NCBI GenBank assembly: GCA_965218055.1
Contig: CBDCKA010000002.1
Location: 744,001 to 808,000, forward strand
Origin: CBDBKE01 sp965218055
GTDB lineage: Bacteria; Acidobacteriota; Terriglobia; JAJPHL01; JAPKYU01
DNA: 64,000 nucleotides
Direction of reading: 5' to 3'
Notes under the pieces: model-generated
What the model saw: the letters and a program-made list of their open reading frames with translations, nothing else
What the model was told of the DNA's origin: nothing
Databases searched by the model: none
Made by a program: the position numbers and the translations under genes
In this document: positions 17,439-25,148 of the stretch, one piece after another
How positions within the stretch are numbered: position 1 is the first letter of the stretch
How the letters are laid out: each line of letters opens with the position of its first letter

Positions 17439-18416
17439 GTGAATATAAGCGCCGAGAGGATGTGCGAACTCTATCGCACGATGTTGACGATACGGCGCTT
17501 CGAAGAGAAGGTCTCGTCGCTCTTCGCCCGTGGCCGGATGCCGGGTTTCACCCATTCGTACATTGGTATGGAGGCCGTCGCTGCCGGTGTATGTGTCGGG
17601 CTACGAGCGACGGACAAGGTTACTTCCACTCACCGCGGACATGGTCATGCCGTTGCGAAGGGGCTCGATTTGTGTGCCCTGATGGCCGAGCTCTATGGGA
17701 AGCGCACCGGCATCTGCAAGGGACGGGGTGGCTCGATGCACTTTGCCGACGTTCAGCGCGGTCTGCTTGGCGGGAACGGCATCGTTTCCGGGGGCCTCCC
17801 GATGGCGACGGGCGCGGCGCTCGCCAACAAGCTCGATGGCCGCGACGATGTTGTCGTTGCGTTTGCCGGCGAGGGTGGCGTCAATCAGGGGACGTTCCAT
17901 GAATCGCTCAACCTTGCCGCGATCTGGACGCTCCCTGTTCTCTATGTCATCGAAAACAATATCTACACCGAGTACTGTCACTATCGGACGGTCACTGCCA
18001 TCGACAAGCTTTCCGACCGGGCCGCCGCATACGGGATGCCGGGCATCATGGTCGACGGCCAAGACGTCCTGGCGATGCACGAGGCAACGACCGAGGCTGT
18101 GGAACGTGCCCGCACCGGCGGAGGCCCCACCCTGCTGGAGGCGCGGACTTATCGCTTCCGGGGACACCATGAGGGCGAGGACCAGATCCTTGGCCGCAAC
18201 GTCTACCGCACGGTTGACGAGATTGAGGAACAGCGGCGGCTTCGCGATCCGATCACTCTGTTGAAAACGCGGATGTCAGATTGCGCTGGCGACGACTTCT
18301 TCGCCCGTACAGAAGAGCAGATCAAAGGGGCCATAACGCGGGCGGTCGAGTCAGCCGAGGCAAGCGAACTGCCGTCGCCGAGCGAGGCAGGCGAGTTCGT
18401 CTACACGTCGTCCTGA
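17439..18416 (+). CDS. 2-oxoacid (pyruvate/acetoin-type) dehydrogenase E1 alpha subunit
   Basis: 325 residues, AcoA/PdhA-like. It has THRGHGHAVAKG, GRGGSMHFAD and the thiamine diphosphate block at 144-172, ending IENN. The usual GDG that opens this block reads GEG (residues 144-146), so the Mg-ligating Asp is replaced by Glu. E1 alpha binds ThDP-Mg and, with E1 beta, decarboxylates a 2-oxo acid or cleaves acetoin-like ketols. The start is a GTG with AGAGGGG before it. Its partner E1 beta is 1.8 kb downstream, beyond two TenA-like genes; these two subunits are normally adjacent. The window also contains a complete acoXABC set at 56-60 kb, so this one probably serves a different substrate. Confidence 0.88.
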   Translation: MNISAERMCELYRTMLTIRRFEEKVSSLFARGRMPGFTHSYIGMEAVAAGVCVGLRATDKVTSTHRGHGHAVAKGLDLCALMAELYGKRTGICKGRGGSMHFADVQRGLLGGNGIVSGGLPMATGAALANKLDGRDDVVVAFAGEGGVNQGTFHESLNLAAIWTLPVLYVIENNIYTEYCHYRTVTAIDKLSDRAAAYGMPGIMVDGQDVLAMHEATTEAVERARTGGGPTLLEARTYRFRGHHEGEDQILGRNVYRTVDEIEEQRRLRDPITLLKTRMSDCAGDDFFARTEEQIKGAITRAVESAEASELPSPSEAGEFVYTSS

Positions 18417-18537
18417 GGCATTCTCTAGGAGTGTCTCCGAAGACTGTCTTCCCGGCTCCGAACGGTGTTTGGGCACGCCCGGAGGGCTAGAGCCGAGCGG
18501 TTGGGCTACATCTCGCGTGTCGGAGGAGTTCTGACCA

Positions 18538-18565
18538 CCGGCAATTAGGGGCCGGCGATTAGGGG
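18538..18565. repeat. Two tandem 14-bp repeats before the TenA-like pair
   Basis: CCGGCAATTAGGGG (18538-18551) and CCGGCGATTAGGGG (18552-18565) sit head to tail with one mismatch in the otherwise gene-free 158 bases between E1 alpha and the first TenA-like gene. The second copy runs into the likely ribosome site (GGGGGTAGG). They could be a regulator site or a translational control element. Confidence 0.5.
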
Positions 18566-18574
18566 GTAGGTACA

Positions 18575-19321
18575 GTGCCTGCAGTATCTGCGACGCAGAT
18601 CGCTCGCGCGACCGATCTGGTCGGACAACTTGAGCGAGAGATCGAGCCGTTCGTTGCACAGGTGGCCGACGGGCCTTTCGTCCGGGCCGTGCTGGACGGC
18701 AGCTTTCCACTTGATGGCATCCGGTTTGTGCACATGAATCACTACCACCTGATCGTGAACGACATGGCCAATCTCAATGTCTACGTGGCCAAGGCGCGCG
18801 ACGAAGAGGAAATGCTCTTCTTCCATTTCATGGCGGCTGAGGAGAAGAACCACTTTGAGTCAGTATTCCTCCTGGACGCGGGTCTCGGGCTGGATGCCCA
18901 GGCGGTTCGCGCCTTCGAGCCGCACCCAGGCTGTCTTATACGAACTAACTACTTCTCGCGGCTCGCGCAGTATGGCTCCCCGGGCGAGGTGGCGCTGGCG
19001 ATCCTTCTCAACTTTCCAGTTTGGGCTGGCGGCGCGAAGCGCGAGGCACAGGGCCTGAAGCAGCACTACGGGATGGGCAATCCGGTTCCAGGCACGGACA
19101 AGTACGACACGGACATACTCGACCGTTTCGAGGGCGCCACCGCCGGCTTCCGCGAGCAGGCCCTCAGGATCATTGCTCGCGACCTGGCCGACCCGTTTAA
19201 CGAGGTGCGGCTGCGCCGCGCCGGGCTCTGGGCAGCCGAGTGCGAGGCGATTGTGTGGCAGTTTTACTACGAAGAGGGTGCTAAGTGCGGGAGCTCCGAC
19301 TCGGCTAGGGTGCCACGATGA
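18575..19321 (+). CDS. TenA-like (heme-oxygenase fold) protein, His-rich member
   Basis: 248 residues, all-helical, in the TenA/PqqC heme-oxygenase-like superfamily by pattern (FVHMNHYHLIVNDMANL, FFHFMAAEEKNHFESVF, PGEVALAILLNFPVWAGG). His53, His56, His58 and His84, with Glu89/Glu90 and His93, could form a metal or substrate site. The C-terminal H-x3-D-x2-H expected in canonical heme-oxygenase-like diiron oxidases is not seen. TenA proteins cleave C-N bonds of thiamine-like pyrimidines; PqqC and diiron relatives oxidise small molecules. The GTG start has GGGGGTAGG upstream. Its stop overlaps the start of a paralogue with none of these His residues. Function not assigned beyond the fold. Confidence 0.75.
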   Translation: MPAVSATQIARATDLVGQLEREIEPFVAQVADGPFVRAVLDGSFPLDGIRFVHMNHYHLIVNDMANLNVYVAKARDEEEMLFFHFMAAEEKNHFESVFLLDAGLGLDAQAVRAFEPHPGCLIRTNYFSRLAQYGSPGEVALAILLNFPVWAGGAKREAQGLKQHYGMGNPVPGTDKYDTDILDRFEGATAGFREQALRIIARDLADPFNEVRLRRAGLWAAECEAIVWQFYYEEGAKCGSSDSARVPR

Positions 19322-20082
19322 TCATTCCTGCGGATCAGCTCGCGCGCGCGGAGCGCCTCGTGGAGTCGCTCCAGGGTGAGTTGGGCTCGTTTGTCACTGA
19401 AGTCGAAGACGGGCCTTTCGCGCGTGGCGTTGCTGACGGCTCATTTCCTGTTGAGGGAATCAAGTTCTTCGTGGAGCAGACATACCAGTTGGTGATGAAC
19501 GACATGGGGAATCTCTCGCTCTATGTGGCGAAGGGCCGCGATGAGAGCGAGGTTGACTTCTTCCTTTTCATGGCTGTGGCGGAGAAGCTCATGCTCGATT
19601 CACTTTACTTGCTCATCGATGCGATTGGCATCCGGCGTACCGAGCTTCACTCCTCCGAGCCTCACATCCGTACGTCCTTCCGGACGAACTACTTCACCCG
19701 GCTCGCACTTTTCCATCTGCCCGGTGAAATAGCACTGGCAATCCTGATCAACTTTCCCGTTTGGGCAGGCGGCGCGCGCCGGGTCAGCGCCGGAATGAAG
19801 CAGCATTATGGCCTGGGGAAGGCGGTCAAGGGGACGGAACTGATCGATACGGACGTCCTGGACCGGTTTAGCCAAGCGACAAAGGGCTTCTCCGACATGG
19901 CCGTGCGCATTGTCGCCGCAGACCTGACAGATGGGCAGGCAGAGCGACGGATGCGCCAGGTCGCGAAGCTCGCCGTTGAGTACGAGGCGATGATCTGGTC
20001 GAACTACTATGTCGAGGGCATGAAACGAGCTGGTCTGGAACCGTCCTTGTTGCGCCCAGGCGAGAGTCGTGGTCGGTCATGA
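19318..20082 (+). CDS. TenA-like (heme-oxygenase fold) protein, His-poor paralogue
   Basis: 254 residues, clearly paralogous to the protein before it: DGPFARGV, NDMGNLSLYVAKGRDE, RTNYFTRLA, PGEIALAILINFPVWAGGARR and KQHYGLG align without gaps in the core. All five His of the partner's first helices are replaced (Val, Thr, Gln, Leu and Met at the aligned positions), so a metal site there is not conserved. The ATGA overlap indicates coupled translation at equal amounts, as expected for a heterodimer in which only one subunit is catalytic. It lies directly upstream of E1 beta. It could instead bind a different substrate with the same fold. Confidence 0.75.
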   Translation: MIIPADQLARAERLVESLQGELGSFVTEVEDGPFARGVADGSFPVEGIKFFVEQTYQLVMNDMGNLSLYVAKGRDESEVDFFLFMAVAEKLMLDSLYLLIDAIGIRRTELHSSEPHIRTSFRTNYFTRLALFHLPGEIALAILINFPVWAGGARRVSAGMKQHYGLGKAVKGTELIDTDVLDRFSQATKGFSDMAVRIVAADLTDGQAERRMRQVAKLAVEYEAMIWSNYYVEGMKRAGLEPSLLRPGESRGRS

Positions 20083-20181
20083 CAACGAGCGGCTGCTGCT
20101 GGGATGCGCGTCAAGGAGCGCGCAGCGTCGAATTGAGCGCGCGCAACCCATCGTCAATCCAGCACCGGAAGGAAAGGTTCA

Positions 20182-21237
20182 GTGGAGAGCATGAAGTACG
20201 GTGAAAGCGAGTCGGTCGCGACATCCTCTAATCTGGCCGACGCATCCGCCGGCACGTCGACCCGAACCCTGAGCTACCTGCAGGCATTAAAAGAGGCCTT
20301 GCGTGAGGAGATGCGGCGTGACGAGAAGGTGGTCATTCTTGGCGAAGACGTCGAAGTTGGCGGAGCTCTGAGCATTCTGACCGGTCTCACTGCTGAATTT
20401 GGCACCGAGCGGGTACGCAACACGCCCATCTCCGAAGCCGCCTTCGTTGGCGCCGCAATCGGGCTCGCGGCAAGTGGCTACCGGCCTGTTGTCGACCTGA
20501 TGTTCTCGCCGTTCATGTGGTGCGCAATGGACCAGTGCTGTAACCAGGCGGCAAAATGGCGCTACATGACGGGCGGGCAGTTCTCACTGCCCATCGTCTA
20601 CCGAATGGCGACGGGGCAGCTCGGTGGCGAGGCGGCCGCACAACACACCTGTAGCATCTACAGTCAGTTCATGCAGGTACCAGGACTCAAGATCGTTATC
20701 CCGGCAAACGCACATGATGCGAAAGGTTTGTTGAAGACCGCAGTCCGTGATCCCGACCCCGTGCTCTTCTTCGAGGTGACACGTCTTAACGGAATAAAGG
20801 GACCAGTGCCGGAGGCGGACTATATCGTGCCATTCGGCGTCGCGAATGTGCTGCGCGCGGGCCGCGATGTGACGATCGTCGGGATCGGATACATGGCTAC
20901 CGAGGCAGTGCGAGCGGCTGAAATCCTGGAAAACGAGGGTGTGTCGGCGGAGGTGATCGACCCCCGGACGCTTGTCCCGCTGGACATCGACACAATCTTG
21001 AAGTCGGTCCAAAAGACCCACCGCCTCGTCGTGGCGGACGAGGCGACACCCATGGCATCCGCCGCTAGCGAGATTGTTGCATGTGTGGCCGAGCTTGCTC
21101 TCGAATTCCTCGACGTACACCCTGCCCGCGTATGCGCCCTGAATGTGCCGACTCCATTTAGCCCGGTGCTCGAGCGCGCCGCCCTTCCGGATGCCGGGCG
21201 AATCGTAGCGGCTGTACACAAACAGTTGGGCATGTGA
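20182..21237 (+). CDS. 2-oxoacid (pyruvate/acetoin-type) dehydrogenase E1 beta subunit
   Basis: About 350 residues with the E1 beta blocks LSYLQALKEALREEMRRDEKVVILGEDV, RVRNTPISEAAFVGAAIGLAASGYRPVVD, ARGVIDPRTLVPLD-like EVIDPRTLVPLDIDTI and the terminal AALPDAGRIVAAVHK. It forms the alpha2beta2 ThDP-dependent E1 with the product at 17439. GGAAGGAAAGG precedes both a GTG (20182) and an ATG (20191); the first ~30 residues are low-complexity and longer than in relatives. The E2 for this complex is probably the convergent gene at 25148. No E3 (dihydrolipoamide dehydrogenase) gene is present in the window, so a shared E3 from elsewhere would be needed. Confidence 0.9.
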   Translation: MESMKYGESESVATSSNLADASAGTSTRTLSYLQALKEALREEMRRDEKVVILGEDVEVGGALSILTGLTAEFGTERVRNTPISEAAFVGAAIGLAASGYRPVVDLMFSPFMWCAMDQCCNQAAKWRYMTGGQFSLPIVYRMATGQLGGEAAAQHTCSIYSQFMQVPGLKIVIPANAHDAKGLLKTAVRDPDPVLFFEVTRLNGIKGPVPEADYIVPFGVANVLRAGRDVTIVGIGYMATEAVRAAEILENEGVSAEVIDPRTLVPLDIDTILKSVQKTHRLVVADEATPMASAASEIVACVAELALEFLDVHPARVCALNVPTPFSPVLERAALPDAGRIVAAVHKQLGM

Positions 21238-21259
21238 AGCATCCGAGGACCGAGAAGAC

Positions 21260-21670
21260 ATGAGCCATCGAGAAGTGAATTCACCGCGCCTACCGGAAAC
21301 AGCCGAGCAGTTTGGGGTCTCCGGAGGAATTGTTGCAGGGGATACGCTCTACATCTCGGGGCAAACCCCACTGGATGCCAACTTCAAGGTCATGGGTAAG
21401 ACCTTCGAGGAGCAGACACGCATTGTATTTGACGCAATCACTGCTGTCCTCGATGAAGCTGGATTCACATGGGATGATATGGTAAAAATGGCGGCATTCG
21501 TGCACATGGAGGACCGGTCCGCCATACAGACGTACTGCACAATTCTGAAAGAATATCTCGCCCGATACTCTTCGAGGTCCGCCGTCGCACACACATACAT
21601 GCTGATGGGCGAAATGCAAATCCCAGAAATGATGATCGAGGTAGATGGCATCGCCGTCAAGCAGCGTTGA
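21260..21670 (+). CDS. RidA family protein, second copy
   Basis: 136 residues, RidA/YjgF fold: GGIVAGDTLYISGQTPLDANFKVMGKT, EEQTRIVFDAITAVLDEAGFTWDDMVKMAAFV and the C-terminal EMMIEVDGIAV. The canonical catalytic Arg that follows TWDDMVK in RidA enamine deaminases is not at the expected place (Lys/Met instead), so it may be one of the Rid1-7 or YoaB-like subfamilies with a changed substrate. It is separated from E1 beta by 22 bases and has GAGAAG before the ATG. Its divergence from the copy at 10088 points to two different imine/enamine intermediates or a non-deaminase role. Confidence 0.85.
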   Translation: MSHREVNSPRLPETAEQFGVSGGIVAGDTLYISGQTPLDANFKVMGKTFEEQTRIVFDAITAVLDEAGFTWDDMVKMAAFVHMEDRSAIQTYCTILKEYLARYSSRSAVAHTYMLMGEMQIPEMMIEVDGIAVKQR

Positions 21671-21746
21671 CGGATCGAGAAAACTCACTTGCGGGATCGG
21701 CTAGAAACTAAGGCAAGACTCAATTGCATAGACTTGGATAACTGAC

Positions 21747-22562
21747 ATGCCTATCGTACGACTTTCCACCGGTATCGACTGCTACTATGAGACAGGAGGC
21801 AGCGGGGACCCATTACTGCTGATCATGGGAACATCTTCGGACCACTGCTTCTGGGAGACCCAGCGTCCAGTCTACGAGAAATTCTATCGCGCGATCGTGT
21901 ACGACGCGCGCGGGACCGGCCAATCCAGCCAACCGGAGGACGTGGAGAATTACACCAACGCGCTCCTGGCCGACGATGCTGCCGCGCTGCTCGATGCGCT
22001 CGGCATCGAGCGCGCCCACGTTTCAGGGATCTCCCTTGGCTCTACAACTGCTCAGGAACTGGCCCTACGTCATCCTGAGAAGATCGGGACGCTTCAGCTC
22101 CATGGGACCTGGGGGGCCAAGGATCGATGGTTCCATTACGTCATCGATCAACTCAAGTACCCGATCGAACAGGAGGACCGCCAAGCCTTTGCACGGGCTG
22201 TCATGCCGTGGGTGTTAAGCCCGACGGCACTCAACGACCCCGAGAAGCACGATGCGATCTGGGACTCCCTTATGACTCACCCCCACGTGTCATCGTTCAA
22301 GGGTATCCTCGGCCACATCCACGCGGATCACACGCATCATACAATAGACCGTCTTCCTGCCATACGCGTGCCAACATTGATTACCAGCGGCGAGTTGGAC
22401 TGGCAGGTACCAACCCGACTAGGGCGCGCCGTCCACGCAGCGATTCCGGGTTCCGAGCTCCACATATTCACAGGACCACATTCAAGTCACTGCGCGTTTT
22501 TCGAGATGGCTGACGAGTTTAACCGGGTTACTCTGGACTGGCTACGCGCCCACCCGCTCTAG
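21747..22562 (+). CDS. Alpha/beta hydrolase
   Basis: 271 residues of the alpha/beta-hydrolase fold. Oxyanion region LLLIMGTSSDHCFWE, nucleophile Ser in GISLG, acid Asp in SGELDWQVP and a C-terminal His in the GPHSSHC stretch complete the triad. Relatives act as enol-lactonases, C-C hydrolases and esterases. It is last in the plus-strand operon, 76 bases after RidA, and suits hydrolysis of a ring-opened ester or lactone. Downstream the base composition changes sharply, so the operon probably ends here. Confidence 0.85.
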   Translation: MPIVRLSTGIDCYYETGGSGDPLLLIMGTSSDHCFWETQRPVYEKFYRAIVYDARGTGQSSQPEDVENYTNALLADDAAALLDALGIERAHVSGISLGSTTAQELALRHPEKIGTLQLHGTWGAKDRWFHYVIDQLKYPIEQEDRQAFARAVMPWVLSPTALNDPEKHDAIWDSLMTHPHVSSFKGILGHIHADHTHHTIDRLPAIRVPTLITSGELDWQVPTRLGRAVHAAIPGSELHIFTGPHSSHCAFFEMADEFNRVTLDWLRAHPL

Positions 22563-22791
22563 AGGCCTTGCCGGATGTCCACGGTTCGCCAAAGGCCACG
22601 TTGCGCCTCGAGCGTGTTTCCCGACGAACCATTGGCTATTTTGCACCTGGGTCGGCGTAGCCGGAGGTCGTTTGGAATAGCCGTCGCGCCGCGCTAATCA
22701 ATCGCGCGCAAATGGGACCACTTAACACCGCTTTTGGAGAATTTAACCTGCCGGCTATGAGCCGGTTACGCTGCTGGACTACCCAACTTTT
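22563..22791. other. Junction between catabolic operon and AT-rich gene
   Basis: No gene seen. A short hairpin (CCGGCT at 22751-22756, AGCCGG at 22760-22765, loop ATG, with TAACC/GGTTA flanks) lies 27 bases before the next start. GC drops within this stretch, so the border of an inserted segment may fall here. Confidence 0.35.
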
Positions 22792-23391
22792 ATGGACCTG
22801 CCAGAAATGAAAGCTGCCAAGAGCATTATTGGAAAGATAAAACATAATCTAAAGTTTCATTTAGTCGATTCTACCGCGATATTAGCCGAATCTACACCCG
22901 TTTTTGCGGTGTTTGAAACACAAATAGCTGGGCTGTCCAACGAAATTTCTATAAATACCCGGCTGATTGCTGCAGGTATAACTTATTTCGGCGGAACGGG
23001 TTACATCTATGGTAAAGGGAGGGATTTGTCAAGACGCTTATTCAGCATCGGAGACGAGACAACTGAAAAAGTTCTCGCTTTACATGATGCGGTTTATTTG
23101 GCGGCATTTAATTTGGTGATAGCCCCACCGCTCTACTTTGCTGCTGGAGAAAGAGACCTGAAACGAATTGCCATAGCCACTGCCACGATCATGGCGGTTG
23201 CATTAGTCAATGGCGGACCACTGGGTTATGCAGTTGACTTGTTTAGAGATCTAACTGGCTTAAAGGAATGCAGGAGGCCCTCTTATCGTTTCCTGAAAAA
23301 GCAAAGTCCAAGAGTGAAACGAGTGCTTGTAGTCTTATTAACTGCGGCGGCTGTGGCTGTTACCGGAGGGATTTATGCCCTCCGGAATTAA
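22792..23391 (+). CDS. AlaE-like (L-alanine exporter family) membrane protein
   Basis: 199 residues with four predicted membrane helices in the AlaE order: an opening amphipathic DSTAILAESTPVFAVFETQ, SINTRLIAAGITYFGGTGYIYGKGRDL, HDAVYLAAFNLVIAPPLYFAAG and IMAVALVNGGPLGYAVDLFRDL. An extra C-terminal helix (VLVVLLTAAAVAVTGGIY) is not found in the 149-residue E. coli protein. AlaE exports L-alanine by proton exchange. The match was made from memory of the family pattern, so medium confidence. The start may be ATG 22792 or the ATG at 22807. Codon use is clearly AT-richer (ATA, AAA, TTA common) than the flanking genes, a sign of recent acquisition. Confidence 0.5.
   Translation: MDLPEMKAAKSIIGKIKHNLKFHLVDSTAILAESTPVFAVFETQIAGLSNEISINTRLIAAGITYFGGTGYIYGKGRDLSRRLFSIGDETTEKVLALHDAVYLAAFNLVIAPPLYFAAGERDLKRIAIATATIMAVALVNGGPLGYAVDLFRDLTGLKECRRPSYRFLKKQSPRVKRVLVVLLTAAAVAVTGGIYALRN
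23363..23385. terminator. Bidirectional hairpin at convergent gene ends
   Basis: CCGGAGGG (23363-23370) and CCCTCCGG (23378-23385) form a perfect 8-bp stem with an ATTTATG loop. It overlaps the last codons of the AlaE-like gene and lies 19 bases past the end of the convergent minus-strand gene. No T-run is present. Confidence 0.4.
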
Positions 23392-23403
23392 GCCTCAGAG
23401 AAA

Positions 23404-23961
23404 CTAAGTACCCTCATCGTCGAAGTCGTGGATGCGAAGCCGCCGGGTGCGAATGAGATCGCGCGCCATCTGAAGGTCTTCATCGTGGAACCGGCGGCTG
23501 CCCTGGACGCGCTTGTCTGCAAACACCATGAGATTCGGGTTCATCGAGGTAGGGTTCTCCTCCTCACCCAGTAACACAACCATACCCGCTGGGCGTACGA
23601 GATCGATCGCGACGCGATGCGCTTCCGAGTTGGCCTCACACGCGAAGACGAAGTCCGGTCCGTAGCCGCCTAGTTCAACGCGCACCTGCTCAAGCGCGTC
23701 CGCAGACGCAGTCAGGGAAAAGACTTGCGCGCCGGCGCGAACCGCCTGAACAGTGCACGCGGGCGAATCAGCGAGCAGCGCCACCTTGCGTATGCCACGT
23801 GCCAAGAGAACGGCGACGGTCGCGAGCGCAAGTGGCCCCTCGCCCACAACAGCGACTAAGTCAGCGGGTCGCAGTTGGCTCAAGCGGACGGCGTGTATCG
23901 CAGCCGCGACGTGCTCTTCACCGACGGTGCGGCTCCCCCGAGACGGGCTCTCAACATTCAA
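23404..23961 (-). CDS. Truncated Zn-alcohol dehydrogenase: Rossmann-domain fragment
   Basis: 185 residues that align with the middle of medium-chain dehydrogenases only: the domain-joining stretch EEHVAAAIHAVRLSQLRPADLVAVVGEGPLALATV, then VAIDLVRPAGMVVLLGEE and the later helix MARDLIRTRRLRIHDF. The catalytic GroES-like domain with zinc ligands is absent and the last ~30 residues are cut off near the border of the AT-rich gene. It nevertheless has a good ribosome site (AGGAGG seven bases before TTG 23961) and its start overlaps the E2 stop, so it may still be made. It is more likely a decaying gene than an enzyme. Confidence 0.6.
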   Translation of the reverse strand: MNVESPSRGSRTVGEEHVAAAIHAVRLSQLRPADLVAVVGEGPLALATVAVLLARGIRKVALLADSPACTVQAVRAGAQVFSLTASADALEQVRVELGGYGPDFVFACEANSEAHRVAIDLVRPAGMVVLLGEEENPTSMNPNLMVFADKRVQGSRRFHDEDLQMARDLIRTRRLRIHDFDDEGT

Positions 23962-25148
23962 TGGAGTTCCTCCTGTAGACGGCCAGGATCATCCAACAGA
24001 TCTGCGAGATCGGCGAGGAACAGCGCTGCGGGTGCACCGTCGAGCGCGCGGTGGTCGAACGTGAGACTGAGGGGACAGGTCTGCCGCATCGCAGCCGCGC
24101 CTCCGGAGATCGACGGGCGGGGCTTGGCGGCGCCAATGCCAAGGATCGCGACCTCCGGCGGATTAAGGATCGGCGTGAATGTATCGATGCCGTACGCGCC
24201 CAGGTTCGTGATTGTGAACGTCCCTCCCTGGATGTCCGACTGGCGGAGTGTGCCGCTACGCGCTTTGTCCACGAGCTGGCGGCGCTGTCTCACGATCTGT
24301 GCGAGGCTTAGTCCGGACACATCGCGAATCACTGGGGTGACGAGTCCCTCATCGAGAGCAACCGCAATTCCGATGTTGACAGTGTCGAAAAACCGGAGTT
24401 CGTCGCCAATGAGATGGGCGTTCAGCCGCGGATGACGCGTCAGCACACGCGCGACTGCCCCCAGTATGACATCAGTCATCGTTGCGTGGTCGGGCGCCCC
24501 CTCCCGAACGGCCGATGCTCCAGCTATTCCCACCTCGCGCATTACGGTGAGCTGAGCGGCTTCGGCGATGCTGCGGCTCAGCGCAGCAGCGATCGCCTTT
24601 CTCATGCGGGTAAGCTTCTGAGTTCGCACCGGAACAAGCGCGCCGGCGGTTACCTCGGCCCCTTGAGTCGCTGCCGCCGCCCGCACATTCGCCTCTGTCA
24701 CGAGGCCCCGTGGTCCGGTACCGCGAATCTTGTTGACGTCGACTCCTAGCTCGCGCGCGACCCTTCGAGCGAGTGGAGAAGCGCGCCCCTCTCGGTCATC
24801 CCGCTGTTCCTTCTCGCCAAGTGCTTCGTTAGAGTCACTCACATGGACCAGGGAGTCCCTGTGCCCCGGCGTGGCGCTGGCGGGCACCGAAGTGTGCACA
24901 ACCCCGCTGTCAGATCCCTCCAGAATCGCAAGGACCTCGCCAACCGCGATCACAGCACCCACTTCCGCCACGAGGCGCCCGACCACGCCAGCGCTCGGTG
25001 CCACCACTTCCATGTTCGCCTTCTCCGTCTCTATTTCGACGAGCGGATCGCCTTCCTCGACAGCGTCGCCCTCTTTGCGCACCCAGCGGACGACTGTCCC
25101 CTCGCGCATCGTGAGGCCGCATTTCGGCATCACGACCTCTATCTGCAT
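23958..25148 (-). CDS. Dihydrolipoamide acyltransferase (E2) of a 2-oxoacid dehydrogenase complex
   Basis: 396 residues in the standard E2 order: one lipoyl domain (1-75; lipoylated Lys43 in EIETEKANMEV), a peripheral-subunit-binding domain around 125-160 (ASPLARRVARELGVDVNKIRGTG) and a CAT-like catalytic domain with TITNLGAYGIDTFTPILNPPE and the active-site LTFDHRALDG. It transfers the acyl group from E1-bound ThDP to CoA. It faces the operon encoding E1 alpha/beta and is the only classical E2 in the window, as the aco set at 56 kb uses an AcoC hydrolase-type E2. A promoter-like element is at 25217-25246. Confidence 0.9.
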   Translation of the reverse strand: MQIEVVMPKCGLTMREGTVVRWVRKEGDAVEEGDPLVEIETEKANMEVVAPSAGVVGRLVAEVGAVIAVGEVLAILEGSDSGVVHTSVPASATPGHRDSLVHVSDSNEALGEKEQRDDREGRASPLARRVARELGVDVNKIRGTGPRGLVTEANVRAAAATQGAEVTAGALVPVRTQKLTRMRKAIAAALSRSIAEAAQLTVMREVGIAGASAVREGAPDHATMTDVILGAVARVLTRHPRLNAHLIGDELRFFDTVNIGIAVALDEGLVTPVIRDVSGLSLAQIVRQRRQLVDKARSGTLRQSDIQGGTFTITNLGAYGIDTFTPILNPPEVAILGIGAAKPRPSISGGAAAMRQTCPLSLTFDHRALDGAPAALFLADLADLLDDPGRLQEELH

